Of a stretch of 64,000 bases of DNA, positions 1 to 8,371 are shown in pieces. Source of the stretch: Shinella zoogloeoides (GTDB lineage Bacteria; Pseudomonadota; Alphaproteobacteria; Rhizobiales; Rhizobiaceae). How positions within the stretch are numbered: the first letter of the stretch is position 1; every line of letters starts with the position of its first letter. The stretch covers positions 1,612,001 through 1,676,000 of the forward strand of contig NZ_CP131131.1 in NCBI RefSeq assembly GCF_033705735.1. The letters run 5' to 3'. The notes beneath the pieces were generated by a model. The model did not search any database, was not told the DNA's origin, and worked only from the letters and a program-made list of their open reading frames with translations. The position numbers and the translations under genes are program-made.

Positions 1-212
1 ATCTCGCCGCCGGAAACGGCGAGCGGCTTCTTCAACAGCCCCATGACGGCGAGCGACGTCACCGACTTGCCCGAGCCGGATTCGCCGACGAGCCCGTAGG
101 CCTCGCCCGGCATGATCTGGAAGGAGACGCCCTTGAGGAGCGGATGGGAAACCGAGCGGCCGAACGCGACGCCGAGCTGCAGGTCCCTGATGTCGAGCAG
201 CGGCTGGGTCAT
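1..212 (-). CDS. Peptide ABC transporter ATP-binding protein (DppD/OppD type), 5' part only
   Basis: This is the N-terminal 70 or so residues of a nucleotide-binding subunit, cut by the window edge. The protein begins MTQPLLDIRDLQL and shows the Walker A motif GESGSGKS, typical of the OppD/DppD family that powers oligopeptide uptake at the inner membrane. Its ATG shares four bases (209-212) with the stop of the upstream permease gene, so it is translationally coupled as the fourth gene of an amidohydrolase, binding protein, permease, permease, ATPase operon. The substrate cannot be read from this fragment. The D-peptidase genes nearby suggest peptides or modified amino acids. Confidence 0.9.
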   Translation of the reverse strand, partial: MTQPLLDIRDLQLGVAFGRSVSHPLLKGVSFQIMPGEAYGLVGESGSGKSVTSLAVMGLLKKPLAVSGGE

Positions 213-1030
213 GGCCTGCGCGTCCTCATATGCGGGTCGAGGCTGTCGCGCAGGCCATCGCCGAGAAGGTTGAAGCCGAGCACCGAAAGGAAGATGGCAA
301 GGCCGGGGAAGAGCGCCACCCAGGGCGCGAGCTGGATGAGCTGGCGCGCATCCGTCAGCATCGAGCCCCAGCTCGGGAACGGCGGCTGGATGCCGAGGCC
401 GAGGAAGGAGAGCGCCGCTTCCGACAGTACCGCCGAGCCCATGCCGAGCGTCGCCATGACGAGGATCGGCCCCATCATGTTGGGCAGGATCTGCGTGAAC
501 ATGATGCGCAGGTCCCCGTAGCCGAGCGTCTGCGCCGCCTGCACATAGCCCTGCGATTTCAGCGACAGCGTCGAGGAGCGGGCGATGCGGCAGGTCCAGC
601 TCCAGTTGGTGAGGCCGAGCGCGACGAGGAGCGAGGGCAGGCCCGGGCCGAGCACCGCCATCACCGCGAGCGCGAAGATCAGCGAGGGAATGGCGAGCAT
701 GACATTGGTGAGGCCGTTGACGAGGTCGTCCCACCAGCCGCCCCAATAGCCGGCGGTCATGCCGAGCGTGACGCCGATGATCGAGTTGATCACCTGCGAG
801 ACGATGCCGACCGTCAGCGAGATCTGCGCGCCGTAGAGGATGCGGGTATAAACGTCCCGCCCCTGCCCGTCCGTGCCGAACCAGAAGGTGGCGTCCGGCG
901 GCAGTTCGGAATTCATCAGGTCCGCGTCGAGCACCGGATCGAAGGGCGCGATCCACGGCGCGAGGACACCGGCGAGGATCACCAGCACCGTCAGCCCCGC
1001 GCCGAGCCAGAAGTTGAAGCCGAGGCGCAT
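209..1030 (-). CDS. Peptide ABC transporter permease, DppC/OppC type
   Basis: This 273-residue inner-membrane permease has an N-terminal membrane segment followed by a periplasmic stretch with the DppC hallmark FGTDGQGRDVYTRI. The C-terminal half has several membrane helices and the cytoplasmic EAA-type loop that docks the ATPase. I chose the start at 1030 (MRLGFNFWLG) because it lies five bases after the upstream permease stop; the frame stays open further upstream but only antisense to that gene. It forms the translocation channel with the DppB-type partner. The dipeptide/oligopeptide family is clear; the exact ligand is unknown. Confidence 0.92.
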   Translation of the reverse strand: MRLGFNFWLGAGLTVLVILAGVLAPWIAPFDPVLDADLMNSELPPDATFWFGTDGQGRDVYTRILYGAQISLTVGIVSQVINSIIGVTLGMTAGYWGGWWDDLVNGLTNVMLAIPSLIFALAVMAVLGPGLPSLLVALGLTNWSWTCRIARSSTLSLKSQGYVQAAQTLGYGDLRIMFTQILPNMMGPILVMATLGMGSAVLSEAALSFLGLGIQPPFPSWGSMLTDARQLIQLAPWVALFPGLAIFLSVLGFNLLGDGLRDSLDPHMRTRRP

Positions 1031-1035
1031 TCCGC

Positions 1036-1971
1036 TCACTCCTGCTTGATGCGCGGATCGATCGCGGCATAGATCAGATCGACGGCGGTGTTGATGACGA
1101 GGAACCACAGCACGATGACGAGGATCGTGCCCTGCACCACGGGAATATCGCGGATCGCCACGCTGTCGACCAGCAGCGAGCCGATGCCCGGCCAGGCGAA
1201 AAGCTTCTCGATGACGACGGCCTGGCCGATCAGCGAGCCGAACTGCAGGCCGACCGTGGTGACGATCAAAACCAGCGCATTGCGCGCCACATGCCAGCGC
1301 ACCACCTTGACCTCGCTCATGCCCTTGGAATGGGCGGTGCGGATGAAGTCGGCATTCAGCACGTCGAGCACGCCCGCCCGCGTGGTGCGTGCCAGAAGCG
1401 CCAGTGGCGTCACCCCGAGCGTGACGGCGGGCAGGATGAGGTTTCGGAACGATCCGTCGCCATAGCCAAAGCTCGGCAGCCAGTTCAGTTGCAGGGCGAA
1501 AAGGTACATCAACAGCAGGCCCAGCCAGAACTGCGGCATGGAAAGCCCCGAGACCGCCCCGACCATCGTCACCGTATCGAGCACCGAGCCCGGCCGGAGC
1601 GCCGCGAGGAAGCCGAGCGGCACGCCGACGACGAGGGCGAAGACCATGGCGGCGATGGCCAGTTGCAGCGAGGCCCACATGCGGTCGTTGATGAGGTCGA
1701 TCACCGGCTGGCGGGTGCGGAAGGAGGTGCCGAGGTCGAAACGCGCAAGGTCGGTGACATAGGTCACGAAGCGCTCGACGAGCGGCTTGTTCAGCCCGAA
1801 CTCCTCGTTGAGGCGGGCGATCATCTGCGGGTCGGCGGCGCGCTTGCCATCGGCGAAGAGGCTCGCCGCGAAGGTGCCGGGCACCACGGAGAAGATGACG
1901 AAGATGAGCAGCGCCACCACGACGACCGTGGGGATGACCTGCAGGATGCGGCGCAGGGTGAAGCGTAGCAT
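1036..1971 (-). CDS. Peptide ABC transporter permease, DppB/OppB type
   Basis: The 311-residue protein starts MLRFTLRRILQ, the usual beginning of DppB-family permeases, and has a first membrane helix rich in valine and leucine. It then has the family's conserved external segment (GLNKPLVERF, FDLGTSFRTRQPV) and a permease core ending in DLIYAAIDPRIK. I chose 1971 over an upstream ATG at 2010 because the family normally begins at this point. It lies between the binding-protein gene and the DppC gene in one minus-strand operon. A stem-loop at 2017-2044 separates it from the binding-protein gene. Confidence 0.9.
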   Translation of the reverse strand: MLRFTLRRILQVIPTVVVVALLIFVIFSVVPGTFAASLFADGKRAADPQMIARLNEEFGLNKPLVERFVTYVTDLARFDLGTSFRTRQPVIDLINDRMWASLQLAIAAMVFALVVGVPLGFLAALRPGSVLDTVTMVGAVSGLSMPQFWLGLLLMYLFALQLNWLPSFGYGDGSFRNLILPAVTLGVTPLALLARTTRAGVLDVLNADFIRTAHSKGMSEVKVVRWHVARNALVLIVTTVGLQFGSLIGQAVVIEKLFAWPGIGSLLVDSVAIRDIPVVQGTILVIVLWFLVINTAVDLIYAAIDPRIKQE

Positions 1972-2016
1972 GAGCGGTTCCGTGTTGGGCGCCCTTGCGG
2001 GGCGCGACAATCGATG

Positions 2017-2044
2017 CGGGGGCGGCCTGAAGGTGCCGCCCCCG
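2017..2044 (-). terminator. Stem-loop between binding-protein and permease genes
   Basis: The arms CGGGGGCGGC and GCCGCCCCCG pair perfectly over 10 bp around an 8-nt loop. The structure lies just downstream of the binding-protein stop codon. There is no T-run after it on the minus strand, so it is more likely a processing or mRNA-stabilising element that allows excess binding protein than a full terminator. That role is inferred from well-known cases such as malE-malF. Confidence 0.5.
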
Positions 2045-2057
2045 AACCCCTCAAGGC

Positions 2058-3650
2058 TTATTTGCGCGAGTCCGGCGCGGTCTCGTCGATCCAGATCTCG
2101 TCATAGGGCTGGACCGCCAGCTCGTTCGCATTCGGAACGAGGCCGTGGATCCACGGCTGGTAGGCCATGACGGCCTTGTTGTAGTTGAAGAACCAGACCG
2201 GCGCGTCGTCCTGCACGATGTTGTTGGCCTGGCGCAGGAGATCGTTCTGCTTGGCCGGGTCACGTTCCTGCACGGCCGCATCGTAGAGCTTGTCGAATTC
2301 GGGGCTCGCATAGCTCGTATAATTGCAGGCCGATTGCGCCGTCCTGGAATGGTAGCAGCGCAGCGCGTTCAGCGGGTCGGGACCGGACAGGTTCGACCAG
2401 ATGAAGGCCTGGAAGTTGTTCGTCGTCACCGCCTCGCCGAGGGCGGAGCTTTCCACCGGCTTCGGCTTCACGGTGATGCCGACCTTCTTCAGCATCGGCA
2501 GGATCGCCTCGACGATCGGCACGCCCCAGCTTTCGTTCGGGCTTGCCGTGACTTCGAACTCGAAGCCGTCGGCATAGCCGGCTTCCGCCAGCAGCGCCTT
2601 GGCCTTTTCCGGATCGAAGGCATAGGGCGCCTTGTCCTTGTCGAAGGCCGGCGAGGAGATCGGCAGCCAGCCGGAGGCCGGATAGGCCTTGTTCTTGACG
2701 AGGCGCTCGATGATCAGCGGCGAATTGATCGCATAGTTGATCGCCTGGCGGACCCGCTTGTCCTTGAAGGGCTCGAAGGCCGGGTTGAAGCCGATGTTGC
2801 GGGTATAGACCTCGGCGACCTCGAGGAGATGATCCTTCAGTCCCTCCTCGCCCTGATAGGCCTGGTACTGCGTCGGGCCGAGGATCGAGGCGTCGATTTC
2901 CTTGTTGCGGAAGGCGACGTCGCGCGCGGCGTCCTCGGCCATCAGCACGATGTTGATGCGGTCGAGATAGGGCTTGCCTTCCTCGTAGTACTTGTCGAAC
3001 TTCTCGACGACGACCTGCGAGCCCGGCACATGTTCCTTGAAGACGAAGGCGCCGAGGCCGACGGGGTTCTTGCCGAAAGAGGATTCGTCCTCGACATTCG
3101 ACGGATAGATGACCGTCGTGTTCTGCATCAGCGGGAAGCCCGGATTGATCGGGCCGGTATAGGTGATCTCCAGCGTGTTGTCGTCGATCTTCTTCAGGCC
3201 GGAAATCTCCTCGGCCTTGCCGGCGATATAGTCGTCCGCGCCATTGATGTTGGCGATGAAGCTAGCGCCCGGGAAGGCGTTCTTCGGATTGGCGATGCGC
3301 TTGTAGCTGTAGACGATGTCGTCGGCCGTCAGCGGCTTGCCGTTGTGGAAGACGGCGTTCTTGCGCAGGTGATAGGTATGGGTCGTGCCGTCCTCGGAGA
3401 CTTCTTCGGAATCGGCGAGTTCCAGCACCGGCTTGTTCTGGATGGAGTCCCAGCTGTAGAGCGCGCGGTGGATGGCCTGGGTGATGAATTCTTCCTGCGT
3501 GTTCGGGCTTGCCTGTACGTCGAGCGTCGCGAAGCTCGAGCCGTAGGGCGCGGTGAAGACGAGCGTTCCGCCGGAACGTTCACCCGCTGCCAGCGCCCCG
3601 GTAGCCACCCCGAGGCCGAGCATTGCGGCCAATGTCAGTCTTTTCAGCAT
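2058..3650 (-). CDS. Periplasmic peptide-binding protein (ABC family 5 solute-binding)
   Basis: This 530-residue exported protein begins with a Sec signal peptide (MLKRLTLAAMLGLGVATGALAAG). The mature part has the SBP_bac_5 signature region around the phrases HTYHLRKNAVFHNGKPLTADD and FKDKRVRQAINYAINSPLI, as in DppA/OppA binding proteins. It delivers ligand to the permeases encoded downstream. The start at 3650 is supported by a purine-rich ribosome site (GGGAGAACGAA). It lies 56 bases after the amidohydrolase gene and probably belongs to the same transcript. The ligand is unassigned. Confidence 0.93.
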   Translation of the reverse strand: MLKRLTLAAMLGLGVATGALAAGERSGGTLVFTAPYGSSFATLDVQASPNTQEEFITQAIHRALYSWDSIQNKPVLELADSEEVSEDGTTHTYHLRKNAVFHNGKPLTADDIVYSYKRIANPKNAFPGASFIANINGADDYIAGKAEEISGLKKIDDNTLEITYTGPINPGFPLMQNTTVIYPSNVEDESSFGKNPVGLGAFVFKEHVPGSQVVVEKFDKYYEEGKPYLDRINIVLMAEDAARDVAFRNKEIDASILGPTQYQAYQGEEGLKDHLLEVAEVYTRNIGFNPAFEPFKDKRVRQAINYAINSPLIIERLVKNKAYPASGWLPISSPAFDKDKAPYAFDPEKAKALLAEAGYADGFEFEVTASPNESWGVPIVEAILPMLKKVGITVKPKPVESSALGEAVTTNNFQAFIWSNLSGPDPLNALRCYHSRTAQSACNYTSYASPEFDKLYDAAVQERDPAKQNDLLRQANNIVQDDAPVWFFNYNKAVMAYQPWIHGLVPNANELAVQPYDEIWIDETAPDSRK

Positions 3651-3706
3651 TTCGTTCTCCCTCTCGTGCCGTTTTCGGCATCGTTTCGTTTCAGTCCGGC
3701 AGGCCG

Positions 3707-5332
3707 TCAGCGCGCATCGTGCACGACGCGGCCTGCAAGCAGGGTCAGCAGGCAGCGCGTGCCTGAGAGAATGGTGTCTGTCGGGGCCTCCAGAAGATCG
3801 TTGTCGAAGACGGCGATGTCCGCCCACTGGCCGGGCACGAGCCGGCCCTTCACGCCCTCCGCCTTCTGCGAATAGGCGCCGTATTCGGTATAGGCCTGCA
3901 GGGCCTCCTCGCGGCTCAGCGTCTCGGATGCCTCCATCACCGTGCCCTTGCCGGTCTCGCGCGTCACCATGGCGTGGAGGTTCGGGAAGGGATCGGGCGA
4001 GCAGACCGGCGAATCCGAGCCGGTCGAGGGCTTGAGACCGAGGCGCATCCAGGTGCCGATGGGGTAGGACGGAAGGCCGCGCTCCTCGCCGAGCACCGCG
4101 ATATAGCTGTCGCCGAAATCGTGGATGAAGGCCATCTGCGGCGCCGGCAGGATGCCCGCCGCCTTCATGCGCTCATGCTGCTCGGGCGTTGAAAAGCCGC
4201 AATGCTCGATGCGGTGGCGGCGATCCGGGTCGGGATTGCCAGCCAGCGCCTTCTCGTAGGCGGTGATGAGCTGCTCGATCGCCCCGTCGCCGATGGCGTG
4301 GCAGACCATCTGGTAGCCCCGGTCGTGATAGTCCTTGACGGCGGCATAGACCACCTCGTCGGGCAGCATCTGCACGCCGATATTGTCCGGCTCGCCCTCA
4401 TAGGGCTTCGTCATCCAGGCCGTGCGCCCGCCGGCCGAGCCGTCGAGGAAGACCTTGACGCCGCCGACGCGCAGCATGTCGTCGCCCTTGCCCGAAAGCA
4501 GCCCGGCGCGCCAGCAATCCTCGACGATGGAGACGCCGGGATCGCCGAGCAGCGTCAGCCAGACGCGCACCGGCAGGCGGCCGGCGAGCTTGGCCATCTC
4601 ATAGGCCTGGATCTCGGCAAAGCCGGCGACATGGCCGACGGCCGCGTCCATGCAGCTCGTGATGCCGAAGGCGAGAAGGTGCCTGCCGCCGCGCTCGATG
4701 CCGTCGATCAGCTCCTCGGTCGTCGCCTCGGGCATTACGGCCTTGACGAGGTTCTGTGCATTTTCCGCAAGCAAGCCGTTCAGCCTGCCATCGGTGAGGC
4801 CGATCACGCCGCCATCCGGCACCGGCGTCGCCTCGGTGATGCCCGCCAGCTCCAGCGCGCGTGAATTGGCGATGGAGACATGGCCGCAGGCCCGCGTCAG
4901 CAGGACCGGATGATCCGGCGCGGCGCGGTCGAGATCCTCGCGGGTCGGGTGCCGGCCGGTATCGAGCTTGACCTGGTCGTAGCCGCGGCCGCGCACCCAA
5001 GCCCCCTTCGGCGTCGCCGCCGCACGCTCGGAAATCCGCGCCATGAGGTCGGCGAGCGTCGGCGCGGCGGCGGGCGTCGCATCCACATGGCCCATGGCGA
5101 TGCCGGTGGCGATGAGATGCAGGTGATTGTCGATGAGGCCGGGGCTCGCAAAGCGGCCTTCGAGATCGATGACCTCGGTCGAGGGGCCCTTGAGGCCCAG
5201 GATATCGGCATTGCTGCCGGTTGCGAGAACCTTTCCCTGCCAGACGGCAAGGGCTTCGCTGATGCCCTCCGCACGGCCGCGCCAGATGCGGCCATTCACC
5301 AGGATAAGATCAGCTTCAATTCCGAATGCCAT
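3707..5332 (-). CDS. Amidohydrolase family 3 protein (YtcJ/N-acyl hydrolase-like)
   Basis: The 541-residue protein is a metal-dependent amidohydrolase. An N-terminal beta-sandwich strand (LILVNGRIWRG) leads to the metal-binding HxH motif at His70-Leu-His72 (LIDNHLHL). Later histidines include CHAIGDGAIEQ and RRHRIEHCGF, and the C-terminus is composite (GQWADIAVFDNDL). The Amidohydro_3 family cleaves N-substituted amides, formamides or cyclic amides; the exact substrate cannot be told. It is the first gene of the operon with the peptide importer and is divergent from the LysR gene at 5575. One 41-nt element (5472-5512) lies in the shared promoter region. Confidence 0.9.
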   Translation of the reverse strand: MAFGIEADLILVNGRIWRGRAEGISEALAVWQGKVLATGSNADILGLKGPSTEVIDLEGRFASPGLIDNHLHLIATGIAMGHVDATPAAAPTLADLMARISERAAATPKGAWVRGRGYDQVKLDTGRHPTREDLDRAAPDHPVLLTRACGHVSIANSRALELAGITEATPVPDGGVIGLTDGRLNGLLAENAQNLVKAVMPEATTEELIDGIERGGRHLLAFGITSCMDAAVGHVAGFAEIQAYEMAKLAGRLPVRVWLTLLGDPGVSIVEDCWRAGLLSGKGDDMLRVGGVKVFLDGSAGGRTAWMTKPYEGEPDNIGVQMLPDEVVYAAVKDYHDRGYQMVCHAIGDGAIEQLITAYEKALAGNPDPDRRHRIEHCGFSTPEQHERMKAAGILPAPQMAFIHDFGDSYIAVLGEERGLPSYPIGTWMRLGLKPSTGSDSPVCSPDPFPNLHAMVTRETGKGTVMEASETLSREEALQAYTEYGAYSQKAEGVKGRLVPGQWADIAVFDNDLLEAPTDTILSGTRCLLTLLAGRVVHDAR

Positions 5333-5471
5333 TCACAGTCCCCCTGTCGGCACCGGCGGAGCGCGGAAACGCGATCACACACGCAACAGCGCTGAACGCT
5401 CCTGCGGCAAGACGGCTCCAGCCAGCACCTATTTCCTCCATAGGCAAGGTGAGAGGTTAAGCCGGCCTTGG

Positions 5472-5512
5472 CCAATTCGCTTTTGGCACCACTCTATGCG
5501 AAATCGGCATAG
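5472..5512. promoter_or_regulatory. 41-nt conserved element, copy A (candidate LysR operator)
   Basis: This stretch lies between the divergent amidohydrolase and LysR genes. It matches 9299-9339 without gaps at 30 of 41 positions. The most conserved blocks are CCAATTC, TTT, GGCA, TATGC and GC-TAG. An inverted repeat TATGC-N7-GCATA (5495-5511) sits inside it, the kind of short dyad that LysR regulators bind. The assignment to the adjacent LysR protein is inference. Confidence 0.6.
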
Positions 5513-5574
5513 TGATTTCTATTGAATGACTTATGATCGCATTTTGGGGCGCGCGGGAGGCGATGGAGCCGGCG

Positions 5575-6510
5575 ATGGAGATCAAGTGGCTTGAGGATTT
5601 CGTGACGCTTGCCGACACGTCGAGCTTTTCGCGCGCGGCTCAATTGCGCAATGTCACGCAGCCGGCCTTCAGCCGGCGCATCAAGCAGCTGGAAGGCTGG
5701 CTCGGCGCCACGCTGATCAGCCGCGCCACCATGCCCGCGGAACTCACACCGGCCGGGCGCAACTTCCTGCCCGTCGCGCAGGAGGCGATCCGCACCTTCT
5801 ATGCGGCGCGCGAGGCGCTTCGTCCGTCGAACGAGCCCGGCCTCATCCGCTTCGCCGCGCTGCATACGCTGACCGTCACCTTCTTTCCGCGCTGGCTGCA
5901 GGCGCTGGAAAAGGCCGGCGGCGCCTTCAGTACCTCGCTCATTCCCGACCGCGGCGGCATCGAGGCCAATCTCGACGCGCTCATCGGCGACGAGGCGGAT
6001 TTCTTCTTGACCTATGCCCATCCCGAAGTGCCGTTCCACCTCGATCGTGGGCAGTTCGCCTCGCTGACCGTCGCCCAGGACCGGCTGGTTCCGCTCGTGG
6101 CGACGGAGATCGTGCTGTCCGGCACGCCGCAGCCGGGGCGCAACATCCTCGACCGGGCCGTCGCGCAGCCGCGGCTTGCCGTTCCCTATCTCAGCTACGG
6201 CTTCAATTCGTTCTTCGGCGTCGCGCTCTCGCGCCTCATGCTGCGCCGCCCACCCTTCCGCCGCCGCACGACGCATGAGAACACGATCAGCGCCGGCCTG
6301 ATGAACATGGCCGTGACGGGGGCCGGCGTGTGCTGGCTGCCGGAAAGCCTTGCGCGCGACGAAATAGAAGCCGGCCGCCTCGTGCCCGCCTCGGCGGACG
6401 AGGGCTGGAACCTCGACCTCGACATCCGCCTCTATCGGCACGCCGCGCCGCGCAACCGCAAGGTCGAGGACCTGTGGCGCATGGCGCAGCAGGCACTGGA
6501 AAGCGCCTGA
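5575..6510 (+). CDS. LysR-family transcriptional regulator
   Basis: The 311-residue protein opens with the LysR winged helix-turn-helix: MEIKWLEDFVTLADTSSFSR, then NVTQPAFSRRIKQLE as recognition helix. A periplasmic-binding-like effector domain follows from about residue 90. The start at 5575 gives the family-typical MEIKWLEDF beginning, with GGAG six bases upstream; ATGs at 5563 and 5533 are possible but worse placed. It is divergent from the amidohydrolase-transporter operon and convergent with the D-aminopeptidase operon, whose stop codon abuts its own at 6508-6513. It is the best candidate to bind the repeated 41-nt element. Confidence 0.92.
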   Translation: MEIKWLEDFVTLADTSSFSRAAQLRNVTQPAFSRRIKQLEGWLGATLISRATMPAELTPAGRNFLPVAQEAIRTFYAAREALRPSNEPGLIRFAALHTLTVTFFPRWLQALEKAGGAFSTSLIPDRGGIEANLDALIGDEADFFLTYAHPEVPFHLDRGQFASLTVAQDRLVPLVATEIVLSGTPQPGRNILDRAVAQPRLAVPYLSYGFNSFFGVALSRLMLRRPPFRRRTTHENTISAGLMNMAVTGAGVCWLPESLARDEIEAGRLVPASADEGWNLDLDIRLYRHAAPRNRKVEDLWRMAQQALESA

Positions 6511-7311
6511 TCAGACCTTGAGGAAGAGCAGCGCGCGCAGGATCTCGGAAAAGTCCCTGTGCTCGAAGGCGACAGCGCGGGGGCCGTGCGCCTTGGCGCC
6601 CGGATACCAGCCGGCGCGATAGGCCTCCGTCGGCGTGGCGAACTCGATGACCACCTCATAGTGATCGGGCCTTGCCGGAAGCGCCTGCGCGAAATCGCCC
6701 GAGAGCGCCGCCGCCACGCCTTCGCGGATCAGGCGGCGCGACCAGACGGGCGAGATCGACGTGGAGGCCTTGCCCCTGCCGTCCAGCGTCTCGACCGCGG
6801 CAAGGCCGGGCACCATGGCCCGCGCCTCCGCGCACATGCCGACATCGCCCGAAAGGAAGACGGACGGCACGCCGTAGCCGGCGGCACAGAGCGCATTGAA
6901 GGTGAATTCCGAGGCGACCTCGCCGTTGAGCAGCAGCCGCGAGATGCGCAGGTTCGACGTATGGGCGAGCGGATTGACCTCCGTCCCCGCCTTGGAATGG
7001 TAGCCGGTATAGAGCGCCGCCGCGAAGGTTTCATCGATGCCGAACATCATCTCGTCGGGATGGCCGGACCAGCCGCGCACGATGCGGGCATAATCCGGCA
7101 GGCGGTCGAGGATGAGATTGCGGCCGCTGTCATGGGCGTCCTTGATCACCACTTCCGTCGCGCCGGCAGCCCGCGCGCCCTCGCAGGCGGCAACCACCTC
7201 GGCGGTCATCAGGGCACGGAACTCGGCCCAGTCGGGGTGGGCGCGGTCGGCCTCGTTCCAGTGGGCGATACCGGCGGTGCCTTCGATATCTGCGGAGATG
7301 AAGACTTTCAT
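6511..7311 (-). CDS. dppA: D-aminopeptidase, DppA-type (M55 family)
   Basis: The 266-residue protein matches the zinc D-aminopeptidase DppA of Bacillus subtilis in length and motifs. Residues Asp8 and Glu10 lie in FISADIEG, His60 in IKDAH, His105 in YTGYHSK and Glu131 in LLLNGE, where the family's metal ligands lie. Such enzymes release N-terminal D-residues, for example from D-Ala-D-Ala, in the cytoplasm. Its start overlaps the stop of the DmpA-type gene by four bases, so the two are coupled. It should not be confused with the E. coli dppA binding protein of the same symbol. Confidence 0.93.
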   Translation of the reverse strand: MKVFISADIEGTAGIAHWNEADRAHPDWAEFRALMTAEVVAACEGARAAGATEVVIKDAHDSGRNLILDRLPDYARIVRGWSGHPDEMMFGIDETFAAALYTGYHSKAGTEVNPLAHTSNLRISRLLLNGEVASEFTFNALCAAGYGVPSVFLSGDVGMCAEARAMVPGLAAVETLDGRGKASTSISPVWSRRLIREGVAAALSGDFAQALPARPDHYEVVIEFATPTEAYRAGWYPGAKAHGPRAVAFEHRDFSEILRALLFLKV

Positions 7312-8345
7312 GGCAGCGGGTTCTCCTTGAGCCAGTCGGCGAGCGAGGGATAGAGGCGGCCGTTGCGGGCGGGCGTGGCGGGCGCCATGCAGAGCGCGTT
7401 CAGCACGGCCTCCTGCGTGGTCTCGGCGGCGGCGCGGAAAGCGATGTCGATATGGTCGTCGGCAAGCCGCTCCTGCGTGGAAAAGGCCCTGGCCGGATCG
7501 TGCTCCACCGGATCGGCGGTGGTGAAACAGAGGACGACGTCGCCGCTGCCATGCCCCCAGAACGCGCCGAGCCGGGCAAGCCCCGCCCCACCGCGCCGCG
7601 CGACGCGCTGCAACTGGCGGTCGCCGAGCGGAAGGTCCGTCGCCATGACGACGATCACCGAGCCGCGTTCCGGATTGATTGGCGCGCGCGGATCGGGCCG
7701 GCGTCCGTCCGGCAGGACGAGATCGCCCGCCGCGCCGAAATTGGCGAGCACCAGCGTGCCGAGCGTGAAATCGCGCTTGCCGATGCGCATCAGCCGCGAG
7801 GCCGTGCCGATACCGGCCTTGAAGCCGAAGGCGGTCATGCCGGAGCCCGCCCCGACCGCGCCCTGCTCCACCGGACCGGGCTTCGCCGCATCCAGAGCCG
7901 CCTCGGCATCGGCGGGCGTCACCGCCAGCGCCTGGATATCGTTGATGCTGCCGTCGTTGCACTCGCAGACCAGCGCATTGACCGTCGAGGTCTTGCGGCC
8001 GATGGCGGGATTGGCGGCGATGGCGCGGCGGATGAGTGCCTCGGTGCAGGCCGCGACGCCGAAGGTGTTGGTGAGCAGGATCGGCGTTTCGATGGTGCCG
8101 AGCTCGGCCACCTGCATCAGGCCGGCCGACTTGCCGAAGCCGTTGATGACCTCGACCGCCGCCCGCGGCTTCAGGCGGAACGGATCGTCGGCATGGGGAA
8201 CGATGGCCGTGACGCCGGTGAAGCGCCCATCGCCGCGCAGCGAGCGATGGCCGACGGCAACGCCGGCAACGTCCGTGATGGCATTGCCCGGTCCCGGCGC
8301 GAGCCTTCCTTCGGGCATCAAGCCCCATTCCCGTGCCGTCTTCAT
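7308..8345 (-). CDS. dmpA: P1-family peptidase, DmpA/BapA-type self-processing aminopeptidase
   Basis: This 345-residue protein belongs to the Ntn-fold P1 family (DmpA, L-aminopeptidase/D-esterase and beta-aminopeptidases). These cleave their own precursor before a serine that becomes the nucleophile. The expected site is Gly228-Ser229 in ERGSVIVVMATDLPL. Other family segments are PGPGNAITDVAGVAVGH at residues 17-33 and the glycine-rich GAGSGMTAFG near 166. DmpA members accept N-terminal D- or L-residues or beta-amino acids. It is the middle gene of a transaminase, DmpA, DppA operon. The D-preference is inferred from context. Confidence 0.88.
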   Translation of the reverse strand: MKTAREWGLMPEGRLAPGPGNAITDVAGVAVGHRSLRGDGRFTGVTAIVPHADDPFRLKPRAAVEVINGFGKSAGLMQVAELGTIETPILLTNTFGVAACTEALIRRAIAANPAIGRKTSTVNALVCECNDGSINDIQALAVTPADAEAALDAAKPGPVEQGAVGAGSGMTAFGFKAGIGTASRLMRIGKRDFTLGTLVLANFGAAGDLVLPDGRRPDPRAPINPERGSVIVVMATDLPLGDRQLQRVARRGGAGLARLGAFWGHGSGDVVLCFTTADPVEHDPARAFSTQERLADDHIDIAFRAAAETTQEAVLNALCMAPATPARNGRLYPSLADWLKENPLP

Positions 8346-8371
8346 GCCGCCCCTCCCAGCTCTTTCCGTTC

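Noticed and set aside
2145-3875. A plus-strand frame of 576 codons opposite the peptide-binding protein
   Set aside because: The minus-strand gene has a signal peptide and family signatures; the plus frame has neither and reads as a shadow.
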